41,244 nucleotides of DNA from Gulosibacter massiliensis. Lineage in GTDB: Bacteria > Actinomycetota > Actinomycetes > Actinomycetales > Microbacteriaceae. A program made the translations under genes and the position numbers. The DNA lies in the NCBI GenBank assembly GCA_945949175.1, contig CAMFDU010000011.1, forward strand, positions 1 through 41,244, written 5' to 3'. The notes under the pieces were generated by a model, which was not told where the DNA came from, made no database searches, and was given only the letters and a program-made list of their open reading frames with translations. Below, piece by piece: positions 29,558 through 41,173 of the stretch; positions within the stretch are counted from its first letter, which is position 1; every line of letters starts with the position of its first letter.

Positions 29558-31399
29558 TCAGTCATTGTCTACATCGTCGAAAATCGAGAGATCGTCGCAG
29601 TGCACACGGACGTTCACGGCGTTATTGGCAACAGTGTGCACTCGAATCGCAGAGATCGCGGTCGGCGCTGTCCGGTAGTCCGCCAGAACAACGATTCGGA
29701 ACGAGTCGCCATCTTTGGCAGGTCCCATAATTCGATGTCCGGAAACCTCGTCGAGCTCGCGAACCGACTGGAGGTCCTTGATGGAGCCGCGAACCGCGAT
29801 TGCTCTAGTTGACGGGGGGAATCCCAAAGCGCGTCGCTCCCGCAATTCCGTTTCGATGATTGTTTCCCACTGGTTTGAGGCGAACAGGCTCGCGAACGCG
29901 CCGTCAACGTTGGCAAGCACAACAGTGGCTCCGTCAGCCGCGAGGCTGGCAGCGTGACCCCACCACCGCAGACAGTTTTCCGAGGTGCGAAGACCCGGTC
30001 GTTGAAGTTCTTTGTCCCCGTCGACAATCAGAACCGCCTCATATCCTCCGGAGACGATTGGCTCGGCGCCGCGCGTCGCAATTACGAGACTGGCTCGGCG
30101 TGGAACCTCGAGAGCGCGATGTTCCCCATCGGCCACCACCACGGGCACACCAGGGAACGCACGACCCAATTCGTCGGCGGTCCGAACCGATCCGACGCCC
30201 GACCATGCCGTCTCGCGCCCAGAACAGTGTGCGCACTTCAAACCGATTGGGGTGAGTCCACAGACACGACATAGGACGGTTCCGTCTCGATTACCCGATA
30301 GCAGTGACCTACAGGTTCCACAGCGGTGAGGGGTCCTACACGCGGCGCACACAACCTGTGGCGTGAAGCCAGGTCTCGACACTTGGACAATAACCGGTCC
30401 TCGCTCCAGTGCCTCTCGAAGGACTTTCCACCCGCTGGATGGGATGCGGGCGCGCGATGCATAACCGTCATCGCTGACGTCGTTTGCCAACATCACGGTG
30501 GTCCTAGATGGTTTTGTGACGTTGGATTCTACGAAACCGAGCTCGACGAATCGCGTCAGCTCAACCGACGGTGTGATTGAGGCGAAGACGAGACGTCCGC
30601 CCTCGATGGAGTTCCGAACGACGGCCGCGTCTCTCGCGTGGACATAAGGCGTGTGCGGTTCCTCCAGTAGTGGATCTGACTCGTCGACGACGACGAGGAG
30701 TTCGAGGTCGACGACCGGCGCGTACACGGCGGATCTCATGCCAATCACGACACGCGCATCGCCAGAAAGGATGTCGAGGTAACGTCCGTATCGCTCAGAG
30801 GGAGTCCCCGACGAATCAACAATGATGTGTGGCACATCAGCAAGCGCACGGCTAAGTAGTGATACATCACGCCAATCGGGCACCACCACAATCACCCCAG
30901 CCTGCGCTTGTCTGACGAGCTCAGCTATTTGCGCAAGAGACCGCAGAGTGGGTCCGTTTGGTGTTTCAACAACACCTGCGTCGAGAGTAAGCGCGGTTCG
31001 TTCGATGGGCCGTGGCACCGGCATGTCGCGCGGTAAGAACTCTCTTCCCTTCTCGATTCGGACGCCGCGTTTCGGGATCGCTCCGCGGAGCACATCGGCT
31101 GCGCCACCACCATTCCGGTCGGCTACCGTGCGGGCCAAACTCCACAGTGCGGGAGTGAGGACAGGCACGCTCCCGTGGGTTGACTCGATTTCGGCCAACA
31201 CCATTTCGGTCGAAGACTTTTCCGAAATCTCGACGACGAAGGCGTCGATACGACGTGTACCACCCTTGCCTAAAGGGACTCGGACACGGCATCCCACGAC
31301 TACATCGTTCACCAACTCGTCGGGGATTAAATAATCGAGTAAACGGTCTAGCCGCGGCACGGGCGACTCGACCAACACGTGAGCGACTAGTCGCGTCAC
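29558..31399 (-). CDS. priA: Primosomal protein N' (PriA), degenerate actinobacterial type
   Basis: 613 aa; PriA N-terminal domain (VESPVPRLDRLLDYLIPDELVNDVVVGCRVRVPLG), four CxxC pairs (CAAC, CGTC, CRVC, CAHC), HTPYVHARDAAVVR; position after metK. Walker A absent. Confidence 0.88.
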   Translation of the reverse strand: MTRLVAHVLVESPVPRLDRLLDYLIPDELVNDVVVGCRVRVPLGKGGTRRIDAFVVEISEKSSTEMVLAEIESTHGSVPVLTPALWSLARTVADRNGGGAADVLRGAIPKRGVRIEKGREFLPRDMPVPRPIERTALTLDAGVVETPNGPTLRSLAQIAELVRQAQAGVIVVVPDWRDVSLLSRALADVPHIIVDSSGTPSERYGRYLDILSGDARVVIGMRSAVYAPVVDLELLVVVDESDPLLEEPHTPYVHARDAAVVRNSIEGGRLVFASITPSVELTRFVELGFVESNVTKPSRTTVMLANDVSDDGYASRARIPSSGWKVLREALERGPVIVQVSRPGFTPQVVCAACRTPHRCGTCRSLLSGNRDGTVLCRVCGLTPIGLKCAHCSGRETAWSGVGSVRTADELGRAFPGVPVVVADGEHRALEVPRRASLVIATRGAEPIVSGGYEAVLIVDGDKELQRPGLRTSENCLRWWGHAASLAADGATVVLANVDGAFASLFASNQWETIIETELRERRALGFPPSTRAIAVRGSIKDLQSVRELDEVSGHRIMGPAKDGDSFRIVVLADYRTAPTAISAIRVHTVANNAVNVRVHCDDLSIFDDVDND

Positions 31400-31401
31400 C
31401 G

Positions 31402-32577
31402 CTAACCGATTTCGGCGAGAGCGGCGCGAATGGCGTCAACCCGATCGAGACGCTCCCACGTGAAGTTCTCACTCTCACGACCGAAGTGACCGTAGGTGGC
31501 CGTTTCACGGAAGTTCCGATTCAGAAGGTCTAAGTCACGGATGATCGCAGCGGGACGTAGGTCGAAAACTGATTCTAGAACGCGTCGAATTGTGTCGAGA
31601 GGAACGGTCTCTGTGCCGAATGCTTCGACATACAAGCCGATCGGCTGAGCGACACCGATCGCATAGGCAACTTGTACCTCAAGACGGTCGGCGAGTCCGG
31701 CAGCGACAGCGTTCTTTGCCACCCAACGCATTGCGTAAGCTCCTGAGCGATCCACTTTTGATGGATCCTTGCCCGAAAACGCTCCTCCGCCGTGACGTGC
31801 GGCTCCACCGTAAGTGTCGACAATAATTTTGCGACCCGTCAGTCCCGCATCACTCCCCGGTCCCCCGTGTTCGAACGATCCCGAAGGATTGATGAAATAG
31901 GAAACGTCGCTCATGTCAAGACCAGAACCCTCAAACACGGGTTTGATCACGTGTTCCCGGATGTCGGCCTCAATGCGGTCCTGCGAAATGGCGTGGTCGT
32001 CGATTGTTGGAGCATGCTGGGTCGACACAACGATCGTGTCGACGCTGCGGGGCAGATGGCCGTCGTAGCCGATCGTCACTTGGGTTTTTCCATCCGGGCG
32101 CAGGTACGAAACAATCCCCTGTTTGCGAACAGCTTCCAGACGCTCTGCTAAACGGTGTGCATAGAAGATGGGTGCAGGCATAAGCACAGGAGTTTCAGTG
32201 CACGCGTAACCAAACATCAGACCTTGGTCTCCCGCGCCCAGTTCTTCACCCTTATCGACAGCACGATGAATTTCGGGAGACTGTTCTCCGATCGACATCA
32301 TGATTCCACAGGTCCGCCCATCGAAATCCACATCGGCAGAGTCGTATCCAATGTCAAGAATTACATCGCGCACAACCCGATCAATATCTACGTAGCCTTC
32401 GGTACGAACTTCCCCTGCCACGTGGATAAGCCCTCCGGATGCGAGGCACTCGACAGCGACTTTTGAATGGCGGTCGCGGGCGAGGATTGCGTCAAGAATC
32501 GCGTCGGACAATTGGTCGCACAGTTTGTCTGGATGGCCGCTCGTGACGGACTCGCTAGTGAAAAGGCGGAGTGTCAT
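31402..32577 (-). CDS. metK: S-adenosylmethionine synthetase
   Basis: Start taken at [22 protein letters not shown] inside track ORF 31402..32634; [28 protein letters not shown]. Confidence 0.97.
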   Translation of the reverse strand: MTLRLFTSESVTSGHPDKLCDQLSDAILDAILARDRHSKVAVECLASGGLIHVAGEVRTEGYVDIDRVVRDVILDIGYDSADVDFDGRTCGIMMSIGEQSPEIHRAVDKGEELGAGDQGLMFGYACTETPVLMPAPIFYAHRLAERLEAVRKQGIVSYLRPDGKTQVTIGYDGHLPRSVDTIVVSTQHAPTIDDHAISQDRIEADIREHVIKPVFEGSGLDMSDVSYFINPSGSFEHGGPGSDAGLTGRKIIVDTYGGAARHGGGAFSGKDPSKVDRSGAYAMRWVAKNAVAAGLADRLEVQVAYAIGVAQPIGLYVEAFGTETVPLDTIRRVLESVFDLRPAAIIRDLDLLNRNFRETATYGHFGRESENFTWERLDRVDAIRAALAEIG

Positions 32578-32581
32578 AGCG

Positions 32582-32830
32582 TTACTTCTTGCTAACGAGC
32601 TCGACCATTCCCTCGTTGATTTCGCGCATGGCAATAGTAAGTGGCTTTTCGTCTACTGAGAACTCGACGAGCGGACCCGCCGTAGTGACGGTGCCCTCGG
32701 CGCGCTCTACGTAATAGTCGTTGATCTCGCGCGCGCGCTTTGACGCAACAATCACGAGCTGATACTTCGAATCGACCTTCTCGAGGAGTTCGTCAATGGG
32801 AGGGTCAATGATGCCCTTGCTCGTGTTCAT
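32582..32830 (-). CDS. rpoZ: DNA-directed RNA polymerase omega subunit
   Basis: 82 aa; [33 protein letters not shown]. Confidence 0.93.
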   Translation of the reverse strand: MNTSKGIIDPPIDELLEKVDSKYQLVIVASKRAREINDYYVERAEGTVTTAGPLVEFSVDEKPLTIAMREINEGMVELVSKK

Positions 32831-32844
32831 GGTTCGCCTTCCGA

Positions 32845-33723
32845 CTAGATGTCTGTGATTAAGTGTACGACGGCTTCTGAGGCAGCATCGACATCGTCGT
32901 TGACAATCGTGACATCAAACTCGGACTGCGCATCGAACTCGACTTTCGCCGTTTCGAGCCGGCGAGCCTGTTCCTCTGGGCTTTCCGTTCCGCGGGCCTG
33001 AAGTCTGCGAACAAGTTCATCCCAGGAAGGCGGTAAAAGAAACACCAGTAACGCTTCGGGCATTGCGTTCTTGACCTGCCGTGCGCCCTGTATGTCAATC
33101 TCGAGGATGATGCTGGACCCGCCGTTAAGCGCGGCGTCAATCGGCCCGCGAGGAGTGCCGTAGCGGTGCTGACCGTGAACAACTGCCCACTCCAGCATCT
33201 GTTTCGTCTCGACTAGCTGGTCGAATTCCACTTCCGTTACGAAAAGGTAGTGCTCACCGTCGACTTCCCCGGGACGAGGCGGACGCGTGGTCGCCGAGAC
33301 GGAGAATTTTACATCGGGGTATGTCTCTCTGATCCGCGCAACGACAGTGCCCTTGCCCACCGCGGTCGGTCCGGCGACAACGACTAGCCTCGCGCGGTGG
33401 AGTGGCTCGTTTTCGTGCGGCGCTCTCGCACGGAGCCATCCACTGAGGGCTTCAATCTGCCGAGCGCCGAGCCCACCAAGTCGCTTTCGCGGAGAGATAC
33501 CCAGTTCAGTCAAGATGCGCGGAACCTTGACTGCACCGATGCCACCGATACTGCCCAAAAATTCTGTGACGCGCAGGCTCGCCTCCGCGGAATTCGCTTC
33601 TCGCCATGCCCTGAGAGCGACCACGAGCGGAGTTCTCTCGCCGGCCTCGATTGCGCGCTTGACAGCAGCCCGCGCGCGGCGACTTTCAACAGCGATGACT
33701 GACGCTTCACGGGGATCTCGCAT
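32845..33723 (-). CDS. gmk: Fusion protein: N-terminal actinobacterial integration host factor (mIHF) domain + guanylate kinase
   Basis: 292 aa; aa ~10-98 IHF-like ([46 protein letters not shown]), aa ~111-292 Gmk ([49 protein letters not shown]). Start overlaps pyrF stop (TAATG). Confidence 0.95.
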   Translation of the reverse strand: MRDPREASVIAVESRRARAAVKRAIEAGERTPLVVALRAWREANSAEASLRVTEFLGSIGGIGAVKVPRILTELGISPRKRLGGLGARQIEALSGWLRARAPHENEPLHRARLVVVAGPTAVGKGTVVARIRETYPDVKFSVSATTRPPRPGEVDGEHYLFVTEVEFDQLVETKQMLEWAVVHGQHRYGTPRGPIDAALNGGSSIILEIDIQGARQVKNAMPEALLVFLLPPSWDELVRRLQARGTESPEEQARRLETAKVEFDAQSEFDVTIVNDDVDAASEAVVHLITDI

Positions 33724-34535
33724 TAGAGTCCCAATTCTTGCAGGTGTTCGTCAATGGAGTTTGCGACACTGGCGAGTCCCGATCGAACGACACTTCGGCT
33801 GACTGAGGGGATCACTCGCGGGGTCGCGGTCCCGAAAATTTCACGAAGGTCCGTTAGCGATGCTCCTTGCGCGCCGAAGCCAGGAGCGAGAACGAGTAAA
33901 CCAGCCAGGTCCTCTGCTGTCAGGCCCGCTTCCGCTAAATCCCGGGTGGCACCGACCACGACGCCCACGGTGCTCGCGTCCCCCGAGTATTCTTTGGCAT
34001 ATCGGGCAACGATAGCGGGCAGTGAGGAACCCGCTAGCGACGCTCCTTGGAGATCATTGGCGTCAGTGTTTGATGTTGCGCAGAGCACGAACACTGTCGC
34101 TCCGACCGACGCCGCTCGGGAAAAAGCGGGCTCGAGGGCTTCGAAGCCTTGGTAGGGGTTCACGGTTAGCGCGTCACTCTGTAACGGTCCGTCCGCCAGC
34201 CACGCGTCCGAGTAACCCTGCATGGTCGACCCGATGTCGCCGCGCTTCGCGTCGGCGATTACGGCAAGACCCGCCTCTCGCGACTCGAGTATGACCGTCT
34301 CAAGCGCGGCGATTCCAACAGACCCGAATCGTTCGAAATAGGCCACTTGGGGTTTCACAATTCCGACACGCGAGGTTGCTGCCGCCGTGATAGTCCGAGC
34401 GAATTCCAAAGCCCCGTCGGCAGTGTCGGCCAACCCGAGTGAAACCAAAGTGTCCGCGCTCGGGTCAATTCCGACGCACAGCGGGCCAACCGCCTCGACA
34501 ATCGAGTCAAACCGAGCGCCGAGACCCGTCACCAT
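33723..34535 (-). CDS. pyrF: Orotidine 5'-phosphate decarboxylase (type 2)
   Basis: 270 aa; [50 protein letters not shown]. Confidence 0.96.
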   Translation of the reverse strand: MVTGLGARFDSIVEAVGPLCVGIDPSADTLVSLGLADTADGALEFARTITAAATSRVGIVKPQVAYFERFGSVGIAALETVILESREAGLAVIADAKRGDIGSTMQGYSDAWLADGPLQSDALTVNPYQGFEALEPAFSRAASVGATVFVLCATSNTDANDLQGASLAGSSLPAIVARYAKEYSGDASTVGVVVGATRDLAEAGLTAEDLAGLLVLAPGFGAQGASLTDLREIFGTATPRVIPSVSRSVVRSGLASVANSIDEHLQELGL

Positions 34536-37500
34536 GACTTCCGATCCGTTGCGTACTCTTGCAGGGAACGAACCGAAATCGGTTCACTGGACGATTCGAT
34601 CGCCGCGACGGCCGCCGACACCTGTGCGATTGTCGTCACCAAAGCTTTGTCGGCAGCCACCGCTTCGCGTCTGATTTCCATGCCGTCCGCACGAGCGCTT
34701 CGCCCCGATGGCGTGTTGATAATCAGATCAACCGACCCGGCTCGAATCAGGTCGATGATTGATTCCTCGCCCGCATCCGCCTCGTAGTGCTTTCGGACCG
34801 TCGTCACCGGTACGCCGTTTCGCGCCAATATGTCTGCGGTTCCTCCCGTCGCCAAAACAGTGAAACCCAATTGCGCGAGTCGCTGAATCGGCAGAACGAT
34901 CGATCGTTTGTCGCGATCGGCGACGGACACAAACACCGAGCCGCTTGTGGGCAGGCCCCCATACGCGGCGTCCTGACTCTTGCGAAACGCGAGCGGGAAA
35001 TTACGGTCGATTCCCATAACCTCGCCGGTTGAGCGCATTTCCGGCCCCAATACTGCGTCGACGACACGACCTTCGAGTGTTCGAAACCGCTTGAACGGAA
35101 GGACTGCCTCTTTGACCGCAACCGGCGACAAGCGCGAGACCCTTGAACCGTCTTGCGCCGGGAGGTGACCCTCCCGCACCAGTTCCGAAATACTCCTGCC
35201 AACCATGATGAGTGACGCCGCCTTCGCGAGTTGCGTCCCCATCGCCTTGGATACAAAAGGCACCGTGCGACTTGCTCGAGGGTTCGCCTCAAGAACATAC
35301 AGAATGCCAGCCGACACGGCGAACTGGACGTTGAGCAGTCCACGAACACCGATTCCAAGTGCGATTGCTTTCGTTGCGGCGATAACCTCATCAATAACGC
35401 CTCGCCCGAGTGTGACCGGAGGTAACGTACACGCCGAATCGCCCGAGTGCACGCCTGCTTCCTCAATGTGTTCCATGATTCCACCGATGTACAAACGTTC
35501 TCCGTCAAAGAGCGCATCGACGTCAATTTCGGTTGCATCCTCAAGGAACCGATCGACCAATATTGGAGCGCTCGGACCGATAATCGCTGAATCCTGTATT
35601 CGCTCAAAATAGTCACGTATTGACTCCGCGTCGTAAATGATTTCCATCCCGCGACCACCGAGCACATAAGACGGCCGGACCAGCACAGGGTAGCCGACCT
35701 CGTGAGCGACGGTGATTGCTGACTCGACATCGACCGCAACGCCGTTTCGTGGTGCAACAAGACCGCAAGCATCGAGCACGTCAGCGAACCGCCCTCGTTC
35801 TTCGGCGATGTCAATGGCATCCGGTGAAGTTCCCAGGATGGTCACACCGTTGCTCTCGAGACCGTGGGCGAGACCGAGAGCGGTCTGACCGCCGAGTTGC
35901 ACGACTGCGCCGAGAATAGTTCCGCTTGCGCTCTCTGCGTCGATGACGGCAAGCACGTCCTCGAGCGTTAGTGGCTCGAAATAAAGACGGTCACTCGTGT
36001 CGTAGTCGGTTGACACCGTCTCGGGGTTGCAATTGATCATGATGGTTTCGTAACCGGCGTCCGACAGGGCGAACGATGCGTGGACACACGAATAATCGAA
36101 CTCAATACCCTGTCCGATACGGTTCGGCCCCGACCCGATGATGATGACCTTAGTCCGGTCGGAGGGAATCACTTCGGTCTCGGTGTCATACGACGAGTAG
36201 TGGTAAGGGGTCAACGCGGGGAATTCTCCCGCGCAGGTATCGACCGTCTTGAAGACGGGACGAATGCCCTGCTCGAGACGGAATGCCCGGACAGCGTCCT
36301 CTGTCGTGTCCCAAATATCCGCGAGTTGGACATCGCTGAAGCCGTGGTTTTTTGCTGACCGAATGGCGTCGGTCGTCATTGGACCCGACGCTAGCTCCGC
36401 CGCAACCTCATTGATGAGCACGATCTGATCGAGAAACCAGGGGTCGATTGCGGTCGCATCGAACGCCTGCTCAATACTCGCTCCCGCTCGCAACGCCTGC
36501 TGCAGCGTGACGATTCGGCCATCGGTGGGAATTCGAGACGCCTCGAGAAGGGCAGCAACATCACCGACTGGCCCATTCCAGTGGAAGGAACTCCCCCGCT
36601 TTTCGAGCGACCGAAGAGATTTTTGCAGAGCGGTCGTGAAGTTTCGACCGATAGCCATCGCCTCTCCGACGCTCTTCATTGTGGTCGTTAATCCCGCATC
36701 GGCATCGGGGAACTTCTCGAAGTTGAAACGCGGCACCTTGACGACGACATAGTCGAGAGTCGGTTCGAACGACGCCGGAGTTACCCCCGTGATGTCGTTC
36801 GGAATCTCGTCGAGTCGGTAACCGATTGCCAACTTCGCGGCAATCTTTGCGATGGGAAAGCCCGTCGCCTTCGACGCGAGTGCGCTTGATCGACTCACGC
36901 GCGGGTTCATCTCGATGACAATCACGCGACCGTTTGCAGGATCGATTGCGAACTGGATGTTGCAGCCGCCCGTATCAACACCGACAGCTCGAATGATTCT
37001 GATACCGATGTCGCGAAGGTTTTGATATTCGCGGTCGGTCAGTGTTAGTGCCGGTGCAACCGTGAGCGAATCCCCCGTGTGCACACCAACCGGATCAATG
37101 TTTTCAATTGAGCAGACGACGACGGTGTTGTCAGTGGAATCTCGCATCAACTCGAGCTCGTATTCCTTCCACCCCAGAATCGACTCTTCGAGCAACACCT
37201 CGCTCGTCGGGCTTTCGTGAATACCGTTTTCGACCATTCGACGGAGTTCCGGTTCGTCGTGGGCGAAACCGGAACCCAGTCCCCCCATCGTGAACGACGG
37301 GCGTATGACGACCGGATAGCCGGTCACCGTGACGAAGTCGAGTGCGCCTTCAACCGACTGCACGACGACACTCTGCGCGACATCCGCTCCGCACTCGAGG
37401 ACCAAATCCTTGAAAATCTGTCGGTCCTCACCCCGTCGAATGGCGTCGAATTTTGCGCCAATGAGTTCCACGTTGTACTTCGCGAGGATTCCTTCCTCGT

Positions 37501-37807
37501 GCAATGCAATGGCCGCATTCAACGCAGTCTGACCGCCGAGAGTAGGGAGAATTGCGTCGGGCTTTTCCTTCAGGATGATTGCTTCGATTGCTGCGGTCGT
37601 GATCGGTTCGATGTAGGTCGCATCGGCAAAATCTGGATCGGTCATAATCGTGGCGGGATTCGAATTGATCAGGATCACTCGGATACCTTCGGCGCGAAGA
37701 ACGCGACACGCTTGGGTCCCGGAATAGTCGAACTCGGCTGCTTGCCCAATCACAATCGGTCCTGAACCAATTACGAGGACGGAATTGATGTCATCGCGTT
37801 TTGGCAT
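34529..37807 (-). CDS. carB: Carbamoyl-phosphate synthase large chain
   Basis: 1092 aa; two ATP-grasp halves ([60 protein letters not shown]) and C-terminal MGS-like domain. Confidence 0.98.
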   Translation of the reverse strand: MPKRDDINSVLVIGSGPIVIGQAAEFDYSGTQACRVLRAEGIRVILINSNPATIMTDPDFADATYIEPITTAAIEAIILKEKPDAILPTLGGQTALNAAIALHEEGILAKYNVELIGAKFDAIRRGEDRQIFKDLVLECGADVAQSVVVQSVEGALDFVTVTGYPVVIRPSFTMGGLGSGFAHDEPELRRMVENGIHESPTSEVLLEESILGWKEYELELMRDSTDNTVVVCSIENIDPVGVHTGDSLTVAPALTLTDREYQNLRDIGIRIIRAVGVDTGGCNIQFAIDPANGRVIVIEMNPRVSRSSALASKATGFPIAKIAAKLAIGYRLDEIPNDITGVTPASFEPTLDYVVVKVPRFNFEKFPDADAGLTTTMKSVGEAMAIGRNFTTALQKSLRSLEKRGSSFHWNGPVGDVAALLEASRIPTDGRIVTLQQALRAGASIEQAFDATAIDPWFLDQIVLINEVAAELASGPMTTDAIRSAKNHGFSDVQLADIWDTTEDAVRAFRLEQGIRPVFKTVDTCAGEFPALTPYHYSSYDTETEVIPSDRTKVIIIGSGPNRIGQGIEFDYSCVHASFALSDAGYETIMINCNPETVSTDYDTSDRLYFEPLTLEDVLAVIDAESASGTILGAVVQLGGQTALGLAHGLESNGVTILGTSPDAIDIAEERGRFADVLDACGLVAPRNGVAVDVESAITVAHEVGYPVLVRPSYVLGGRGMEIIYDAESIRDYFERIQDSAIIGPSAPILVDRFLEDATEIDVDALFDGERLYIGGIMEHIEEAGVHSGDSACTLPPVTLGRGVIDEVIAATKAIALGIGVRGLLNVQFAVSAGILYVLEANPRASRTVPFVSKAMGTQLAKAASLIMVGRSISELVREGHLPAQDGSRVSRLSPVAVKEAVLPFKRFRTLEGRVVDAVLGPEMRSTGEVMGIDRNFPLAFRKSQDAAYGGLPTSGSVFVSVADRDKRSIVLPIQRLAQLGFTVLATGGTADILARNGVPVTTVRKHYEADAGEESIIDLIRAGSVDLIINTPSGRSARADGMEIRREAVAADKALVTTIAQVSAAVAAIESSSEPISVRSLQEYATDRKSW

Positions 37808-38934
37808 TACGCGGCTCCTCGGTTAGCAACCACAAGATCTCGAAACTGGTCGAACAAATAGGTCGAATCGTGAGGGCCCGCCGTCGCCTCGGGGTGGTAC
37901 TGCACGCTGAATGCAGGTCGATCGAGAGCACGAAGACCTTCAACGCAATCGTCGTTAAGCCCAACGTGACTGACCTCAACCCTTCCGAAACCGGCCGGCG
38001 AATCAATCACGCCATCAGTATGGGCATTCACCGCGAAGCCATGGTTATGAGCCGTGATTTCGATACGGCCGGTCTTCTTGTCAAGCACGGGCTGGTTGAT
38101 GCCCCGGTGCCCGTATTTGAGTTTGTAGGTGTCAAAACCGAGAGCACGACCGAGTAGTTGATTGCCGAAACAGATTCCAAAGAACGGGATTCCCTTATCT
38201 AGAACCCCACGCAGAAGTTCGACGTGACGCTCGGAAGCGCTCGGGTCGCCGGGGCCATTCGAATAGAAGACCCCAACCGGGTTTATGGCGAGAATGTCGT
38301 CGAGGGTCACCGACTGCGGCAGCACATGCACCTCGAAACCGCGAGCCGCGAGATGTCCGAGCGTTGCGTTCTTGACACCCAAATCGAGAACGGCGAGGGC
38401 GCCGATTGATACACCAATCGCGGGAACCACATATTTGCGCTTCACCGAAACTTCCGCCGAAAGGTTGAGGCCCGACATCTCGGGTGCCGCAGCGACCAAG
38501 GCGAGGTACTGTTCGGTGGTTCGGCCGTCGATTGGAAAAATGCCGGCCCGCATCGCCCCTACTTCACGAATGATTCTGGTGATTGCTCGAGTGTCCACTC
38601 CCGCTATTCCTACGACGGCACCAGCTACTAAATCGTCGTCGAGGCTCCTTACGGAGCGGAAGTTGGAGGCGCGACGAGCTGGGTCACGGACAACATATCC
38701 CTCGACCCAGATTCGGCTCGACTCTTCGTCTTCGCTGTTCATTCCCGTGTTTCCGATGTGGGGAGCTGTCTGTACGACGATTTGTCCCGCGTAGGACGGG
38801 TCCGTGAGTGTTTCTTGGTAGCCGCTCATCCCTGTTTGGAAAACGATCTCGCCGATTCGTTCACCGATCGCGCCATAGGATGCTCCATCGAACCGACTGC
38901 CGTCTTCGAGGACCAGAGTGGTGTTCGGGATCAT
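37807..38934 (-). CDS. carA: Carbamoyl-phosphate synthase small chain
   Basis: Start taken at [17 protein letters not shown] (ATG 38934-38932, 4-nt ATGA overlap with pyrC); [19 protein letters not shown] glutaminase motif. The track ORF to 39303 is an out-of-frame read-through of pyrC. Confidence 0.96.
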   Translation of the reverse strand: MIPNTTLVLEDGSRFDGASYGAIGERIGEIVFQTGMSGYQETLTDPSYAGQIVVQTAPHIGNTGMNSEDEESSRIWVEGYVVRDPARRASNFRSVRSLDDDLVAGAVVGIAGVDTRAITRIIREVGAMRAGIFPIDGRTTEQYLALVAAAPEMSGLNLSAEVSVKRKYVVPAIGVSIGALAVLDLGVKNATLGHLAARGFEVHVLPQSVTLDDILAINPVGVFYSNGPGDPSASERHVELLRGVLDKGIPFFGICFGNQLLGRALGFDTYKLKYGHRGINQPVLDKKTGRIEITAHNHGFAVNAHTDGVIDSPAGFGRVEVSHVGLNDDCVEGLRALDRPAFSVQYHPEATAGPHDSTYLFDQFRDLVVANRGAA

Positions 38935-40235
38935 GTTCTCCTCAGGGTGTCGAGGTCGACCAGAACGCCGTCGGCGACGGTCTCTGTGCCGTTGTAGATG
39001 GTGGACACGATGCGTCCGGGCAACTGGATTCCGAGGAACGGACTGTTGCTCGAACGGCCTTGTAAACGCGACGAACCCCACTGTTCGGTGTGCGCGGGGT
39101 CGACCAGTGTGATGTTCGCTGCGCTGCCGGCCTCCAGGGGTTTCGCGTAGCCTTCTACTCGGCCGATCGCCGCCGGAGCGACAGACAAAACGCGTGCGAC
39201 GTCTGCCCACGAGATGTGACCCGCGTCGACGAGTGCGTGTTGAACGACGCTCAACGCTGACTCCAGACCCACCATGCCGAATGACGCATCGTGCCAAGTG
39301 CATTCCTTCGTCGAACTCGCATGAGGAGCGTGGTCTGTCGCCACGGTGTCAATCGTGCCATCGGCAACCGCTCGGCGCAGTTCTTCCACGTCTTCGGCAG
39401 TTCGTAGTGGCGGATTGACCTTGAAAACGGGATCATAGGTGAGCGCGAAATCCTCGGTCAGGAGCAGGTGGTGGGGCGTGACTTCTGCGGTGACCTTGAT
39501 TCCGCGCTTTTTGGCCCAACGAATAACATCGACGGAGCCAGCTGTCGACACATGGCAGACGTGTAATCGAGCACCGACGTATTCAGCCAGCAGAACATCG
39601 CGGGCAATAATCGACTCCTCGGCCACACTCGGCCATCCTCGAAGACCCAGTTCGCTTGAGACGCGACCTTCGTTGAGAACTGCGTCGACAGTGAGGCGAG
39701 GGTCCTGAGCGTGCTGGGCGATTACTCCGCCAAACGTGGAAACGTATTCGAGGGCACGACGCATCAACAGCGCATCGCCGACACACCGTCCGTCATCGGA
39801 AAACACGGTCACCGCAGCCGCACTGTTTGCCATGCCGCCGATGTCGGCGAGCTGTTCCCCGCCAAGATTCTTGGTCACCGCACCGATTGGACGCACCTGA
39901 ACGTATCCAGCGAGACGACCGCGTTCGGAGACAAGTTCGACGAGTTCAGCCGTATCCGCGACCGGACTTGTGTTGGCCATTGCATGGAGCGTCGTGAATC
40001 CCCCGGCCGCCGCGGCCCGAGACCCCGACAAGATTGTCTCGGCGCCTTCACCACCGGGCTCCCGAAGGTGGGAATGCAAGTCGACGAGTCCGGGCAGGGC
40101 TACCAGTCCGTGGGCATCAATTACGCGGTCTGCTGATATTGAAACTGATCCGACCTCGCGGATCGAGTCGCCGTCAACGAGAATGTCGCCGGTGTCTCTG
40201 CCCATGAGCGACGCGCCGCGTATCAGAATAGTCAT
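38931..40235 (-). CDS. pyrC: Dihydroorotase
   Basis: 434 aa; [42 protein letters not shown]. Confidence 0.97.
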   Translation of the reverse strand: MTILIRGASLMGRDTGDILVDGDSIREVGSVSISADRVIDAHGLVALPGLVDLHSHLREPGGEGAETILSGSRAAAAGGFTTLHAMANTSPVADTAELVELVSERGRLAGYVQVRPIGAVTKNLGGEQLADIGGMANSAAAVTVFSDDGRCVGDALLMRRALEYVSTFGGVIAQHAQDPRLTVDAVLNEGRVSSELGLRGWPSVAEESIIARDVLLAEYVGARLHVCHVSTAGSVDVIRWAKKRGIKVTAEVTPHHLLLTEDFALTYDPVFKVNPPLRTAEDVEELRRAVADGTIDTVATDHAPHASSTKECTWHDASFGMVGLESALSVVQHALVDAGHISWADVARVLSVAPAAIGRVEGYAKPLEAGSAANITLVDPAHTEQWGSSRLQGRSSNSPFLGIQLPGRIVSTIYNGTETVADGVLVDLDTLRRT

Positions 40236-41173
40236 CGCGAGTCTCCCATCAGCGTGTACAGAACCGCCATTCGGATAGCCACACCGTTCGCCACCTGTTC
40301 GGTGACGGTCGATTGCGGCGAGTCGGCGACACTTCCCGAGATCTCCAGCCCTCGATTCATGGGTCCGGGGTGCATCACTATCGAGGTCGACGACAATCGC
40401 CGCAATCGCGAATCGTTCATTCCCCAGAGGGCACTGAACTCGGATTCGGAAGGGAAAAACCCGCTCGTCATTCTTTCCTTTTGCACGCGCAACGTCATCA
40501 CGACGTCGGGTTTCGTTTCGATCGCCTCGTCGAGTGTGGAGACCACGGTTGCTCCCCAGCCGTCGATCTCGCGGGGCAACAGGGTCTGGGGCGCGGCTAA
40601 GGTCACGGAAGCACCGAGCGTGCGAAGGAGCAATGCATTACTGCGTGCGACTCGCGAGTGAAGGATGTCGCCCACAATCACGACCGCAATCCCGGACAAA
40701 TCCGTTCCCCGCGCCGCGTCTCCGCGGAGTCGCGAGCGCATTGTGAAAGCATCCAGGAGTGCCTGCGTGGGGTGTTCGTGGGTCCCATCTCCGGCGTTGA
40801 TAATGTGCGCATCGACCCAGCCATTGTTCGCAACGGTCGCCGCGACACCGGAGTGTGAATGCCGAAGCACTATGAAGTCTGCACCCATCGCTTCGAGAGT
40901 TTGGAGTGTGTCCTTGAGGCTTTCTCCTTTGGAGACGCTGGAGCCCTGAGCGGTGAACGCGGTGACGTCGGCGCTGAGCGCAAGTGCGGCCGCCTCGAAC
41001 GACAGTCGAGTCCTGGTGCTGTCTTCGAAGAACACGTTCGCGACGGTTTTGCCGCGGAGTGTCGGCAATTTCTTCACATCGCGCAACCGTACATCGACCA
41101 TGTCGACAGCGGTATCAAGTATCGCGACTGCTTTGTCGATCGTGAGGTCCCGTGTCGAGATTAGGTGCTTCAC
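40232..41173 (-). CDS. pyrB: Aspartate carbamoyltransferase catalytic chain
   Basis: 313 aa; [45 protein letters not shown] start. Confidence 0.97.
   Translation of the reverse strand: MKHLISTRDLTIDKAVAILDTAVDMVDVRLRDVKKLPTLRGKTVANVFFEDSTRTRLSFEAAALALSADVTAFTAQGSSVSKGESLKDTLQTLEAMGADFIVLRHSHSGVAATVANNGWVDAHIINAGDGTHEHPTQALLDAFTMRSRLRGDAARGTDLSGIAVVIVGDILHSRVARSNALLLRTLGASVTLAAPQTLLPREIDGWGATVVSTLDEAIETKPDVVMTLRVQKERMTSGFFPSESEFSALWGMNDSRLRRLSSTSIVMHPGPMNRGLEISGSVADSPQSTVTEQVANGVAIRMAVLYTLMGDSR

Noticed and set aside
33254-33439. Short minus-strand ORF ([10 protein letters not shown]...) as a possible separate gmk start
   Set aside because: It is in a different frame from Gmk, so it does not provide an internal start for a stand-alone kinase.
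38935-39303. N-terminal extension of carA in the ORF track
   Set aside because: Arg-rich translation of pyrC in another frame; the carA homology and ATGA coupling place the start at 38934.
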